A program made the position numbers and the translations under genes. The notes under the pieces were generated by a model. The model made no database searches and was not told the DNA's origin. It worked only from the letters and a program-made list of their open reading frames with translations. Shown here in pieces: positions 42,757 to 52,691 of a DNA stretch of 64,000 nt. Within the stretch, counting starts at the first letter, position 1. Each line of letters begins with the position of its first letter. The stretch comes from Reinekea blandensis MED297 (GTDB lineage: Bacteria > Pseudomonadota > Gammaproteobacteria > Pseudomonadales > Natronospirillaceae), in NCBI RefSeq assembly GCF_000153185.1, contig NZ_CH724151.1:40113-104112 (forward strand), written 5' to 3'.

Positions 42757-43743
42757 TTAAAACTTTTGATACCAGTCGATCATTAAGTCCAGAAGGTTCG
42801 CCTCCTTCCGGCCTAACCAATGACTGGCCATCATTTGATGCGAGTCAGTTACTAATGCTTCACGAGCCATATCCGTCCATCCCAGAAACTGTGTATTCAT
42901 ATCGGCGCTGTGCAATGCCAGCTCCATCGCCGTCGCCGTCAGCGGCTTGGTCAGAATAAAGCATCGACAATCTTGTTCGGTGTCTATCCAGAACACATCG
43001 GGACACCAGCTTTTGTCATTAATAACGGCACTCAATAATTGCATCCAAAACGCCAATGATTTTGCTGTCGTCACTCCGGAGGGCAAAGGCAACCAGATTC
43101 CCTGATATACCCGATGCAGACGACGGGTCTTCAATACCTCCAACAAGGCGATCAGCCCACTGAGGGCCTTTCTTTGTGAAGTTTCATCGTCACCCGCCAA
43201 AGGCTGAAGAAACGCCTGTAATCTAATCGTCTCAACCATTTGCATCGCCTGTCGTCGTGCAATGCGAACATCGCAATAACTGAGCGATCGATTCAAATCA
43301 CTCAGCATGCTGACATCCAAAGATTGCCGTTCAATCGATAACATTTCCGGCGCTTCAATCAGGTCACTCAGCCGGTCCATGGCGCTGACAAATAACGCAT
43401 CCGGCTTATAAGAAAACTCAGGATCCGTCACCCGGTTAAACACCAAAAAAGGGTATTCGCGGCCTGCGCTGTCCATACTAGGGATAATCAGCGCTAATAA
43501 CCCTTGGCGATCGATACTGGCAGCCTGCAGCACACCCAACGATTGAAAGGCCGTCAAACGGGTTTGCTCCGGGAGTTGGAAATACAGTGTTTGTATAATT
43601 CCATCCAGTGCTTTAACTTCACGCCAACCTGCATCCACCTGTATAAAGTCAGCAGCGCTGGGAAGTTTTCCTGACGCGCCAACTAACGATTGAGGTGTTG
43701 GTTCAGGCACTTCCTCGGTAGCAGCTTTCCGGTACCCAAACAT
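42757..43743 (-). CDS. tagF: T6SS-associated protein TagF
   Basis: The product has 328 residues. The TagF domain starts with GASGKLPSAADFIQ, the family phrase GKxPxxxDF, and continues with PSMDSAGREYPFLVF (SxDxVGRxYPL in the family). TagF is a post-translational repressor of T6SS assembly in Pseudomonas aeruginosa and acts against FHA- or kinase-dependent activation. Here no FHA protein, kinase or phosphatase gene is linked, so it may work differently. It starts two bases after the tssM stop. Confidence 0.88.
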   Translation of the reverse strand: MFGYRKAATEEVPEPTPQSLVGASGKLPSAADFIQVDAGWREVKALDGIIQTLYFQLPEQTRLTAFQSLGVLQAASIDRQGLLALIIPSMDSAGREYPFLVFNRVTDPEFSYKPDALFVSAMDRLSDLIEAPEMLSIERQSLDVSMLSDLNRSLSYCDVRIARRQAMQMVETIRLQAFLQPLAGDDETSQRKALSGLIALLEVLKTRRLHRVYQGIWLPLPSGVTTAKSLAFWMQLLSAVINDKSWCPDVFWIDTEQDCRCFILTKPLTATAMELALHSADMNTQFLGWTDMAREALVTDSHQMMASHWLGRKEANLLDLMIDWYQKF

Positions 43744-43745
43744 AA

Positions 43746-46700
43746 TTATCCTTTAAATAAACTGCTTGGCAGATAAAAGCCCTGCAGCGCGCTTTTGTTG
43801 AGCACACTGCCAGCCCGGTCGGCCCGCACGCTGTAACGCGCAGAAACCGTTTCACCGTTTGCCAAGGTTAATGGAAAGCTGACTTTAAATTCGGTGCCAC
43901 GCTCATGAGCAATGTCAGAGTGTCTCAATAAGCGAACAAACGCCCAGGGGCCTTCGAACTTCAAATCGGCATAGCCGGAACCACCATTCAGATGGACTTC
44001 TACCTGGGCCATCTGACTGCTTTCAAGAGACCAGTAAAACTCGCGCCACTCTTCTGGCTCGTTACGATATCGATAGGTGTGATTATCGACAGCCAATCGA
44101 GATTCGCTAACGCCCGGTGTTGGGATAGGCGAGACCCAATACTTCATACCGGTATTGCTTTGCTCGTCAAACAGGCCCGTTACAATGCTGCCGGCAGAGT
44201 TCACGGCATTAAACACATCAGGGTTGAACGCCAGGCCCTGTCCAAGCCAGGTACGAACTTTCCAATTACCGCTGCGAACCTGAACAAATGGCTTCAGGTC
44301 GGTGTTGATAAACTGCCAGAACACACCCGCTTCGGGCTGGAAGAAAGCCGTCACATCCCGAACCACGGCGTCTGATGACGAATCCGCGAACGGGAACCGC
44401 CCCTGAATCGATTTCCGATAAGCGCCATAGACGGTTTCCTGCCAGGCCGTTTGCAGAGAACGTTCACTGGCGGCCAACATGCCATTCCATACCGCGCGCA
44501 ATGGCGACGTCAACAAAGGTGACATCTGGCCCTTTACAACATCGTCTGTGCCCTGAAGGAGGTTATCGACATTGATCCAGGCACTGTAGAGCCGATTACC
44601 CGAACCCTGACCTGAGAGAAGATCTCCGGCGTAACGACGCGCTTCCTGGTCAGCATCTGAAGCCACACGAATGACATCCAACTCATCCGCCAGCGGTGCT
44701 ATTTCAGCAATGTACGCTTCCAGCACATCCGGTCGACCGCTGTCATCAGTGTCTTTTATAAGAGCGCGCAGCTCTTGACTCAATCCAGCAAAAACCGGGT
44801 TCAATGGTGGCTCCGGCAGGTCGACGGTGGTCGTATCGGAACCCTCGGCTGACGCTTGTTCCGGCAACTCCGGTCGATCGATATCAGATATCTGAAGGTT
44901 TTCGTCAAGCGTCAGGAACAAGCGCATCAGTACGCCATCGGTTTCCGAAATCGCCTTCAATGATTGAATGGATCGGGTCAAATCCGAGTGCCTGACGGCC
45001 GCCGTTTTACTCACCAGATCGGACCACTGAACCACATAGTCCGAAAAGTATTGCTTGCGAATAGCCTGCTTCAGTGTTTCAGCTTTCTTTTTCACATCGG
45101 CATCAGAGACATTATTTAGCTCCAGCCCTAAAACCCAATCACCACGACTCGCCGCCTGAGCCAGTGCGTTGATTTCGGCTTTAACATAGTTATCCCATGC
45201 TGAGCGCGTGTATAGCTCTGAGAACTCCGTGTTATTGGTCAACACGCCATCGACCTCTGGCCCAAGCAACGATCGTAACGTGACCGTTGGGTACTGGTTT
45301 GAGCCTTTACTGAGCATCTGCTGATAAAGAAGATCGGCATCTGGTGGCGTTTGCAATGCCTGCTGGCCTTCAGCAATCAGCCGATCATTGAAGTGCCAAT
45401 AGTCAGTCCGGTCACCCGCGACCGTCTCCACCACATGCTGCAGATAAAACCCGGTCAACGCATTTAATGAGTCACTCTGTGATGCTGACATTGGCTGGTT
45501 CTGCTCGTCGAGATACGCCGTCCAAAGGTCTGTCAGATAGGGGCCGACCACATCACGATCGTACTCATCGGGCTGTGTCGTCAGCATCTGATAGATTTCG
45601 AGCAACTGGTAATACTCATGACGAGCGGCAGCCTGTTGCTGATCATCTAATGTTGGCCACTGTTCACTCATTTGCTCGAATTGCGTTTGATAAAAAGGCA
45701 TAACCTGCGTTCGCATAGCCTGATCAACACTCTGGACGAGGAGGTGCCGCATCGGCTCACCATGGGTGCCAATCAGGTCATAACGGCTCAACAGACTGAG
45801 CGGCGAATAGGTATGAATGGATTCCAGATCCTGATAGTGCTGGTGCAGTTCGATCAGCGCTGTTGCGCGTTCAATTTCAGACGCCGTCGACGTCTGCAAC
45901 TGTTCCGCGAGCTGCTCTGCTTTGTTGACATAGTCAGACAGAAGCTTGTTGTTGGCGGTATAGGTTCCGGTTAGCGTAAGACCCGAAACCGTTGCCAAAC
46001 CAACAAACGACACCAACAATAAACTCTTTGCGGCCAGATGCAGACGCTGACGTTTTCGACTCCCGCGAACGGCATTCTTCAATGGAAAGATGACCTGAGT
46101 AAACAACTCGGCAATGAAGTAACTGCGCTGACTGCTACCGCTGCGTTCAGTCAACCCCAGCGCTTTAGCAAACACATCTTTCAGCAGGTTGCTACGTCGC
46201 TCAATCACCGCCCCTTCCTGCATACTGCTGGTAAAGTAAACGCCGGCAAACCAGGGTTTTTCATGATAGGGGCTGTCTTTAGTCAACATGCCTATAAACT
46301 CAACCAACCGTTCTGACAAACCGCTGAACTGGGAAGGGTACTGAAAAATGCCATTTCGTTTATCAGAGTCGTTTGCCAACAGCATTTTTTGCGTTCGCTG
46401 TTCGTACAGTCGCTCAGTCAGTTGGGCCAACTGACTCTTCAGAACATTGACGACATCAGTCCGTTTATCTTCAGTCTGGTCCAGAACATAGACACCCCAG
46501 GGTTGGGCTGCCTCGGTGTCGCTAAGGTCTTCAAAGAATGCATCAAAGCCACGAACCATATCGCACTTGGTCAATACCACATACACAGGCACCATCAGCC
46601 CAAGTTCGGACATCACCTCCTGCAGTCGGTTTTTTGCGTTATTCGCGGACTGCTGCAATGACTCCGGATCAGACGTCAATAATTCATCGACCGGAAACGC

Positions 46701-47318
46701 CAGAATGACACCATTTACCGGAACCTGGGGCCGATGCTTTTTTAACAAGCGAAGAAAGCTGAACCATTCCTTATTGTCTTCATCGGTAGAATATCGACCA
46801 GCGGTGTCAATCAATACGGCCTGATCTGAAAACCACCAGTCACAGTTTTTTGTTCCACCGATACCATCCATGTGGTAGCGGGTATCATCCTGAAACGGAA
46901 AGTTCAGCCCGGAACGAGCGTAGAAAGTACTTTTCCCAGCGGCTGACGGGCCAATAATCATGTACCAGGGCAATGCGTATAAGGCACCTTTACCGCGATA
47001 CCGACGGCCCAACTGGCTGGTTTTCAGTGAGTCGAGCACAGTCTTAAGTTTGCTGCGAAGCTCCTCATCCTCGACACTTTGCTCAAGATCACCCGCAAGT
47101 TTCTGACCGCGAAACTTCAAAAACAGAGCCCGGCCGATAATCCACAATAGATAGATACCAAAGAGACCAGCAATGACGATTAAACGGGACGTAACCGATG
47201 TCAGGCCAACATAGCGCCCGGCAAACCAGACGATGACCGCAAGGCCAACGAACCCGGCAAAGACGCCGGTGAACAAGCGTGTCAGAAACGGTAAAAACCT
47301 CATGATCAACCCTTTCAC
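43746..47318 (-). CDS. tssM: T6SS inner-membrane core protein TssM (IcmF-like)
   Basis: The product has 1190 residues. It has two N-terminal transmembrane helices (about 15-32 and 43-63) and a cytoplasmic NTPase-like domain with Walker A GPSAAGKST (123-131) and Walker B VLIDTAG (168-174). A third helix lies near 430, followed by a long periplasmic part that contacts TssJ. The frame starts at a GTG with AGGAGGA seven bases upstream that overlaps the tssL stop. An ATG five codons later (47303) with AAAGGG is the alternative start. Confidence 0.95.
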   Translation of the reverse strand: MKGLIMRFLPFLTRLFTGVFAGFVGLAVIVWFAGRYVGLTSVTSRLIVIAGLFGIYLLWIIGRALFLKFRGQKLAGDLEQSVEDEELRSKLKTVLDSLKTSQLGRRYRGKGALYALPWYMIIGPSAAGKSTFYARSGLNFPFQDDTRYHMDGIGGTKNCDWWFSDQAVLIDTAGRYSTDEDNKEWFSFLRLLKKHRPQVPVNGVILAFPVDELLTSDPESLQQSANNAKNRLQEVMSELGLMVPVYVVLTKCDMVRGFDAFFEDLSDTEAAQPWGVYVLDQTEDKRTDVVNVLKSQLAQLTERLYEQRTQKMLLANDSDKRNGIFQYPSQFSGLSERLVEFIGMLTKDSPYHEKPWFAGVYFTSSMQEGAVIERRSNLLKDVFAKALGLTERSGSSQRSYFIAELFTQVIFPLKNAVRGSRKRQRLHLAAKSLLLVSFVGLATVSGLTLTGTYTANNKLLSDYVNKAEQLAEQLQTSTASEIERATALIELHQHYQDLESIHTYSPLSLLSRYDLIGTHGEPMRHLLVQSVDQAMRTQVMPFYQTQFEQMSEQWPTLDDQQQAAARHEYYQLLEIYQMLTTQPDEYDRDVVGPYLTDLWTAYLDEQNQPMSASQSDSLNALTGFYLQHVVETVAGDRTDYWHFNDRLIAEGQQALQTPPDADLLYQQMLSKGSNQYPTVTLRSLLGPEVDGVLTNNTEFSELYTRSAWDNYVKAEINALAQAASRGDWVLGLELNNVSDADVKKKAETLKQAIRKQYFSDYVVQWSDLVSKTAAVRHSDLTRSIQSLKAISETDGVLMRLFLTLDENLQISDIDRPELPEQASAEGSDTTTVDLPEPPLNPVFAGLSQELRALIKDTDDSGRPDVLEAYIAEIAPLADELDVIRVASDADQEARRYAGDLLSGQGSGNRLYSAWINVDNLLQGTDDVVKGQMSPLLTSPLRAVWNGMLAASERSLQTAWQETVYGAYRKSIQGRFPFADSSSDAVVRDVTAFFQPEAGVFWQFINTDLKPFVQVRSGNWKVRTWLGQGLAFNPDVFNAVNSAGSIVTGLFDEQSNTGMKYWVSPIPTPGVSESRLAVDNHTYRYRNEPEEWREFYWSLESSQMAQVEVHLNGGSGYADLKFEGPWAFVRLLRHSDIAHERGTEFKVSFPLTLANGETVSARYSVRADRAGSVLNKSALQGFYLPSSLFKG

Positions 47319-48040
47319 TGCCCTTCCTCCTGATCGACCATGCTCGTGGTTTCAGTCATCTTCTCAATCGATTGCGCACTCACCTGAATGGCGTCTTGCG
47401 TTTGTGTACTGTAAACAACGGTCATAACAACAATCGCTGCAACAAACAGAACACTCATTACCCAATACGACTGTTGACCGGCAATTCTTGATTTCATCTG
47501 ATGTTCAGGTGCCGCATTCTCAGACAAAATTCGATTAACTCTGCCCTGCTTTTGTTCTATTTCCGCCCGGAACGTACTGAGGTAGGCCTGCAACTGTTCA
47601 TAACCAGCAAGTCGATACTTACCCTGAAAGCCAAGTAGCAGAATGGTAAAATAGAGGTTTAAAACGGCCATATCGGTAGAGGAGTCACTACGCAACTCAT
47701 CAAGCCGGGTAAAAAAACTTTGACCGATGGACGCGTCGCCAAAGTACTCAATGGCCAGTGGCTTAGCCATCCAATCATACTTTTTCGGCCACCTTGAATT
47801 GAGTACAACTTCATCGCTGAAGGCAGTCATAGCAAACTTAATATTCCGGATAACATCCGGAGTGACCTGCAACTCAAAACACCGACGCTCCAGCAGCACA
47901 AACGCTGATTCGACCTGAGCTCTGAGGTCATCGGGCGCATGATCGGCTTTTTCAGGGGTTTGCAGCGGTACAATCAGATTGAAAATCTGAGCACTCACTT
48001 CTGAAATGGTTTCATCTATGGACAGTGTTGTTTGCGTCAT
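47315..48040 (-). CDS. tssL: T6SS membrane-complex protein TssL (DotU/IcmH)
   Basis: The product has 241 residues. The cytoplasmic hook domain (about 10-180) has the phrases MTAFSDEVVLNSRWP and LLLGFQGKYRLAG. A single C-terminal transmembrane helix (about 192-210, YWVMSVLFVAAIVVMTVVYS) anchors it. There is no peptidoglycan-binding extension, unlike some TssL proteins, so anchoring to the wall probably depends on other proteins. It starts one base after the tssK stop and overlaps tssM. Confidence 0.95.
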   Translation of the reverse strand: MTQTTLSIDETISEVSAQIFNLIVPLQTPEKADHAPDDLRAQVESAFVLLERRCFELQVTPDVIRNIKFAMTAFSDEVVLNSRWPKKYDWMAKPLAIEYFGDASIGQSFFTRLDELRSDSSTDMAVLNLYFTILLLGFQGKYRLAGYEQLQAYLSTFRAEIEQKQGRVNRILSENAAPEHQMKSRIAGQQSYWVMSVLFVAAIVVMTVVYSTQTQDAIQVSAQSIEKMTETTSMVDQEEGQ

Positions 48041-48041
48041 A

Positions 48042-49379
48042 TCAGCTTTCTTCCACTGCTATCAGTTCCAGACTGACATCGGCAAAATCACCCATACAAA
48101 AAACGCTGAACTGCCCAACTCTCACGATTTCTCGCCACATTTCAGACATGGTGTTCAATTGAAAATACTCATAGCCAGATCGAATCCGAACTTTTGAGGG
48201 CACCCGCTGAACATGCTGTACCGGAACGCCCGGCAATCCACTGGCAATCAGGGTTTCCAGCTGCTCCGGTGCAGACACTTTGCAAAGGCCAGGGAATCGG
48301 GCAATCCAATCCACCCCGTCCTGATGTGCATCGACAGCGATAAAGAAGGACATAGTCTCCAGCGCTTGAGACGAGATCTTTGTTGATTCAAATCGACCTG
48401 CCGATAGTTGATTCAATCCAATGCCCGCTTCCGGACGCTCCTGTTTTAACGACAGCATCGTTCGGATTTCAGAAACAATGGTCTGGAACGTGTTTTCAGT
48501 CGTGCCGTGATGGTAAGCCGGCGCGTTACCAAGATTTTCTGGGTTAAAGAACAATGCCAGGCTTTGATGCAGTCCGGTCAGTTTTTGGAAAAACTCAAAA
48601 GGGTGATGTTGAGGGACTGAGAGATACTGATCCAGTACGCACTTTACCTCAGCGATGTCACGGTGAAGCATGAGATCAGACAGTTCAGCGGATGAAAAAC
48701 CGGAAGGATCTGTCATACCCTGACGCTGTTTTCGATAATCACGTTGAAAATTGGTCAACATATCTGTGGTGTTCTGAAGCAGTTCGTATAACCACGGAAC
48801 ACTGTTAATATGCAGACAAGGTGGAAACACATCGGTACTGACTCGATATTCACCATCGTACTGCTTTTGAAAACGAACCAAAGGCAATACCTGCATTTGA
48901 TCTTTTGCATCCAGGTCGGTAAGAAGCCGAAGATTGGGTTTGGCCAGCATGACTTCTCTGGTACGGGCACTGTCACACTCATCCGGAAGGTCTTTATAAA
49001 ACGCCATCCAACGGCTGAGCCGGCCATTACTTGTATAACCTGCTGCGCCTTCGACGAAGTGATTCGACGCCAGTGCCACAGACACCGTGACTTCCTGCTG
49101 CCCATTCTGGTTAAGATCCAAAAACAGTGGCTCTTCCTGATCGCGCTGATAGTCAATAACCTGGCCGTCTGGAAACACGGCCTGTAACTTTTGCAGTTCA
49201 AAACGCCCATCACGAAGCGACACTTCACTCCAGGACAAAGACACGACGCCCCAATAAAACGGATGATAGCTCTTCTTATCGAAAAATGATGACGCTCGAA
49301 CCTGTCTATCCCAGGCTTGAAAGTGCTGCTGCCCGACAAACACGCCTTCGGCCCAGACTACTTTATTTAGGTCTGACAT
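48042..49379 (-). CDS. tssK: T6SS connector protein TssK
   Basis: The product has 445 residues, the standard TssK (ImpJ/VasE) length. The start phrase KVVWAEGVFVGQQHFQAWDR is the family hallmark (usually VxWxEGxFLxPQHFQxxDR). TssK is a trimer that docks the baseplate to the TssL/TssM complex. It lies 27 bases downstream of tssJ. Confidence 0.96.
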   Translation of the reverse strand: MSDLNKVVWAEGVFVGQQHFQAWDRQVRASSFFDKKSYHPFYWGVVSLSWSEVSLRDGRFELQKLQAVFPDGQVIDYQRDQEEPLFLDLNQNGQQEVTVSVALASNHFVEGAAGYTSNGRLSRWMAFYKDLPDECDSARTREVMLAKPNLRLLTDLDAKDQMQVLPLVRFQKQYDGEYRVSTDVFPPCLHINSVPWLYELLQNTTDMLTNFQRDYRKQRQGMTDPSGFSSAELSDLMLHRDIAEVKCVLDQYLSVPQHHPFEFFQKLTGLHQSLALFFNPENLGNAPAYHHGTTENTFQTIVSEIRTMLSLKQERPEAGIGLNQLSAGRFESTKISSQALETMSFFIAVDAHQDGVDWIARFPGLCKVSAPEQLETLIASGLPGVPVQHVQRVPSKVRIRSGYEYFQLNTMSEMWREIVRVGQFSVFCMGDFADVSLELIAVEES

Positions 49380-49406
49380 ATCTGTTCCCTGAAAAAAATA
49401 TTTTGA

Positions 49407-49868
49407 CTATCGATAGGTCAACGAAATGGTCTTATCTTGAATTTGAAGCGCAAGCTGTGTTGAAAAAGGCAACTTTCCAGCATTCACTTTCTTATAAACC
49501 AACTGGTCGCCTTGATCTGCATTCCTGAAAAAAGCGACAACGCCCAAGTACTTGGTGCTGTCTACCTTCGGAAGTTCAAAAGAAGATTCAAGACCAGGCG
49601 ATACCATTAGTTCCCGCTTTTCTAAAAGCGTTGCAGAAAGAATTTCGTCATCTGATCTTAACAACGCGGCCACATCAGCCTTTTCAAAAACGGCAGGATC
49701 ACTGAGTTGATAGAACCGAACCAGTACCGCATAAGAAGCGCCTGTCGTATCGGTATTGAGTGTGTCTGATGCAGCAACCGTTACGTTTAAACTAGGCGAT
49801 GCACAACCCTGAAGAAACGAAATCGAGAGAACTAAAAGTAACCCGAATGGGCGAAAGAAATTAGCCAC
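49407..49868 (-). CDS. tssJ: T6SS outer-membrane lipoprotein TssJ
   Basis: The product has 153 residues. It starts with GTG, six bases after GGAG. The lipoprotein signal ends at Cys22 (SFLQGC). The mature transthyretin-like domain has YAVLVRFYQLSDPAVFEKAD, typical of the family. It holds the periplasmic part of TssM. It is the first gene of the T6SS operon, so the main promoter should lie in 49869-50122. Confidence 0.92.
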   Translation of the reverse strand: MANFFRPFGLLLVLSISFLQGCASPSLNVTVAASDTLNTDTTGASYAVLVRFYQLSDPAVFEKADVAALLRSDDEILSATLLEKRELMVSPGLESSFELPKVDSTKYLGVVAFFRNADQGDQLVYKKVNAGKLPFSTQLALQIQDKTISLTYR

Positions 49869-50122
49869 AGTGCACTCCTTTTAAATGGCTCAGGTCCGTT
49901 AAACATCCTGTTCTGGACTTCGAAGGAAGGTTACCACCTCAAAGCAAATCCGCAAAACGGCAGACTGTGATCTACGTGGCAACTCTTCAAAACTTCATGC
50001 ATTCTTTCAAAAGAACTTTAAAAATTGCGAACATGGTCTCAATTAGAGAACCAGAAAAAGAATGCTCATTAAAAGCTTTAAATGCACCTAAAAGTGAGCA
50101 CTCTTTTTCACCGAACTGATCG
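49869..50122. promoter_or_regulatory. Upstream region of the T6SS operon
   Basis: The 254-base gap is AT-rich and should hold the tssJ promoter. I looked for a sigma-54 element (TGGCAC-N5-TTGC type) on the minus strand and saw none. No clear palindromic operator was recognised. Confidence 0.35.
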
Positions 50123-52084
50123 CTATGGCATCAACAGGTTTTTAATCTCGGTAAGGTTTTCTCGATCCAGAATAATTGATTTTGGCAAGTCAGCCCTGGT
50201 CAAATCAACGTATCGGATATCAATGTACTCATCCGAGGTATCACCGCTGTTTACAGAAAAGGCCAGCTCACTGCTAGAAACCCAATGGATAACCTTACCC
50301 GCATAGACAGGATCCTCTTTATCGAATCCATCGGCGTTTTCAAAAACACCCGCAGCAACTGGCTTCTGATACTCATCCAACAACCGGCTGAGATTACGCG
50401 ATTCTTCAGTTTCAGTATTTAAAGCCCAAAGATCCAGGTGAGTACTGTTGTTTGTTTTGTCATAACCCCAGTACAGCTGCCATTGACCGCCTTCCGAACG
50501 AACCAACTGCGTTTCCAACTGAGTCATTGTACTGTTAGCACTGCCACTATCATCTGTGAAAATTCCTGAAACAACTTCATACTCAGAATCATCTACAGTG
50601 CCATCGGCCAGATAAATCGTATTTTGTTTCGCATTGCCGTCATGGCTTAAAATTGTCAATGAAGTCCGATTTTCATTCCATTGCCAATCCGCGACGTTAG
50701 AACCGCCCATCTCATTGAGCCACGAAACCGGGACGTTTTTCTTACTATTTGTTGCCCAGCTATGAAGAGTCCAACTACCTGAATTACCCGTATTACTTGG
50801 TTCCGTTAAGATACCCAGCCGCTGTCCATCCTCAGACCAATCAAACTCAGACGCAGCGGTTAATACGACGCTACTGCCAGTCAAAGTCAGCAGTAATGAG
50901 TCATCCCCATCATGAAGCCTCAAACGATTACCCTGAGCATAAACTACTTGGTTAGCCTCATAGGTTTCGTATCCGTCGACAGCGACTGTGGACATTTCGC
51001 TTACCCGGATGGTTTTCCCGTTACCCGGACTCCATCGGAAAAGATGAAGGTTATTTGTAGTGCCTTCCCCTGCAGGAACAGCAACCCCACCAAGGAAAAA
51101 CAGTTGATTGGTTGTCCAACTTGCTCCAGAAATGACGGAACCAGTAAACGCCACTCCTGTGTCTGATAAGACTTCGACCAGGGGTGTTTCAGAGGCTGGG
51201 TTCAATACCTTGACGGTATTTCCAGTGATTAGGGCGGCATGCGCCTGCTCTTCTCGAACTAAGTTATTATCACTCCAGATGAGCGCATCAATAGACAACG
51301 TCTCTGACTCCGGTTCCAGCACAGTTTCGACTTCAGGTAACACCAAAGTACTCATCCAGTACAACTTGTCTTGGGCGCTATCTTCATCATGAGGCGCTTG
51401 AATAGCCAGGTAATGGCTGTCCTGGCTCCAGTATGACTGAAACTCGTTGCTGTCGTGATTATCAAAATCCAAATTAACGTGATGGTTTAAACCGGTTTTG
51501 GCATCAAACAGACGCGCCTGCCATTGGGTGTTGATAAGCAACTGCGTGTAGAAAACATAGCGACCATCTGGCGATATATCGACCAGGTAGTTATCACTAG
51601 CCATTGCGTCAGCCGACTTTAAATTCACCTGCTTGGCGCTATAAATACCAGTCAGGTAGAGCGGTTTAGAGTTCGCCGTTTGGACCTCTTCCGTTTGACC
51701 ATCAATCACGATAAAAGGCTCATTGCTGATATCAACACTGATGCTCTTTTCCGTACGGTCGCCATCCGCATCTTTTACACTGGCTGTCAAAGTAACCTGC
51801 TGATTAGTGGCAACACCTACCCCTACTTTAAAGATCGCCGTGGCTCCACTTGAGTCAGGATCCAAGGTAACTGCCGAGTCCGAACTGGACCATTGGTAAC
51901 TGAACTTGTCTGCTTCGGACTGACCATTATCAATGATGGCACTGACCTGAACGGAGCTGCCCGGATAGGCCTTAGGTGACTGCAGCATGAGCTGAACTGA
52001 CGGTGCCGAGCCTGAGCCGTCTGGCACCTGAACACACGCCACCAGAACCAGACAAACCAAAGGGGCAATAAAATTACGAATCAT
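50123..52084 (-). CDS. Large lipoprotein with Ig-like and beta-propeller-like regions
   Basis: The product has 653 residues from MIRNFIAPLVCLVLVAC. The signal ends at Cys17, and AAGGAG lies six bases before the ATG. Residues about 25-115 look like a PKD/cadherin-like beta domain (SVQVSAIIDNGQSEADKFSYQW). The rest has repeated LAIQAPHDE-, FDWSEDGQRLGILT- and DWQWNENRTSLTILS-type strands, as in TolB-like propellers. No enzyme motif was found. It is 31 bases downstream of an outer-membrane barrel gene and co-oriented with the T6SS operon, but a role in secretion is unproven. Confidence 0.7.
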   Translation of the reverse strand: MIRNFIAPLVCLVLVACVQVPDGSGSAPSVQLMLQSPKAYPGSSVQVSAIIDNGQSEADKFSYQWSSSDSAVTLDPDSSGATAIFKVGVGVATNQQVTLTASVKDADGDRTEKSISVDISNEPFIVIDGQTEEVQTANSKPLYLTGIYSAKQVNLKSADAMASDNYLVDISPDGRYVFYTQLLINTQWQARLFDAKTGLNHHVNLDFDNHDSNEFQSYWSQDSHYLAIQAPHDEDSAQDKLYWMSTLVLPEVETVLEPESETLSIDALIWSDNNLVREEQAHAALITGNTVKVLNPASETPLVEVLSDTGVAFTGSVISGASWTTNQLFFLGGVAVPAGEGTTNNLHLFRWSPGNGKTIRVSEMSTVAVDGYETYEANQVVYAQGNRLRLHDGDDSLLLTLTGSSVVLTAASEFDWSEDGQRLGILTEPSNTGNSGSWTLHSWATNSKKNVPVSWLNEMGGSNVADWQWNENRTSLTILSHDGNAKQNTIYLADGTVDDSEYEVVSGIFTDDSGSANSTMTQLETQLVRSEGGQWQLYWGYDKTNNSTHLDLWALNTETEESRNLSRLLDEYQKPVAAGVFENADGFDKEDPVYAGKVIHWVSSSELAFSVNSGDTSDEYIDIRYVDLTRADLPKSIILDRENLTEIKNLLMP

Positions 52085-52115
52085 CCTTATCTCCTTGGAC
52101 GAAAGATTAATGTCA

Positions 52116-52691
52116 TCAGAATGTGTAAGCAGCGCCAATCGATACGCCGTTGTAACCGCTGGACATCGGTGTATATTGCCCAGCCAGCCAGACAGAATAT
52201 TGTGATCGGATCTCTAATCCTAATCTCGCATAGGCTTCGGCTGACAGGCCAAACTCGTTGTCGATGGCAACGGCATCGAGTTCACCCGACTGCGATTGCC
52301 ACTGGTACTGACCAGCGGTCGCATTAACGGAAACTTGTGGCCCACCACCAAACCAACCCTTCATTCCGCCAACAAAAAAATCATGCTCAATCAAAAAAGC
52401 AGCACTACCTGACAAGAAATTACCGCCCACAAGACCCGATTCTTCCGGTGCGATCATCGGCTGATAATGGAGTGAAATCATCGGCGTCATCACCAGATGC
52501 TGCTCGACGATTAATGGAATAGATGCACTACCCGCGAGAGATAAACGAACCCCGGGAGTTGCCTGTTCATTCACCGGGCCTGCAAAGCCGGCATACGCGC
52601 CGATTGAGTAACGGGAAGCGTCCCATTCTACGGCACTGGCAGTTACCGCCAGACCAAATAGAAAAGCGGCCCGGGCGATCGGGTGGGTCAT
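52116..52691 (-). CDS. Small outer-membrane beta-barrel protein
   Basis: The product has 191 residues. A signal peptide (ARAAFLFGLAVTASA) ends near residue 20. The mature chain alternates polar and hydrophobic residues with Gly and aromatics (RYSIGAYAGFAGPV, VSIGAAYTF). The C-terminal Phe is the outer-membrane insertion signature. It probably forms an eight-stranded barrel. It precedes the 653-residue lipoprotein gene with 31 bases between, so the two are probably one transcript. Confidence 0.75.
   Translation of the reverse strand: MTHPIARAAFLFGLAVTASAVEWDASRYSIGAYAGFAGPVNEQATPGVRLSLAGSASIPLIVEQHLVMTPMISLHYQPMIAPEESGLVGGNFLSGSAAFLIEHDFFVGGMKGWFGGGPQVSVNATAGQYQWQSQSGELDAVAIDNEFGLSAEAYARLGLEIRSQYSVWLAGQYTPMSSGYNGVSIGAAYTF

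Noticed and set aside
49869-50122. Sigma-54 promoter for the T6SS operon
   Set aside because: No GG/GC pair with correct spacing was found on the minus strand by eye.
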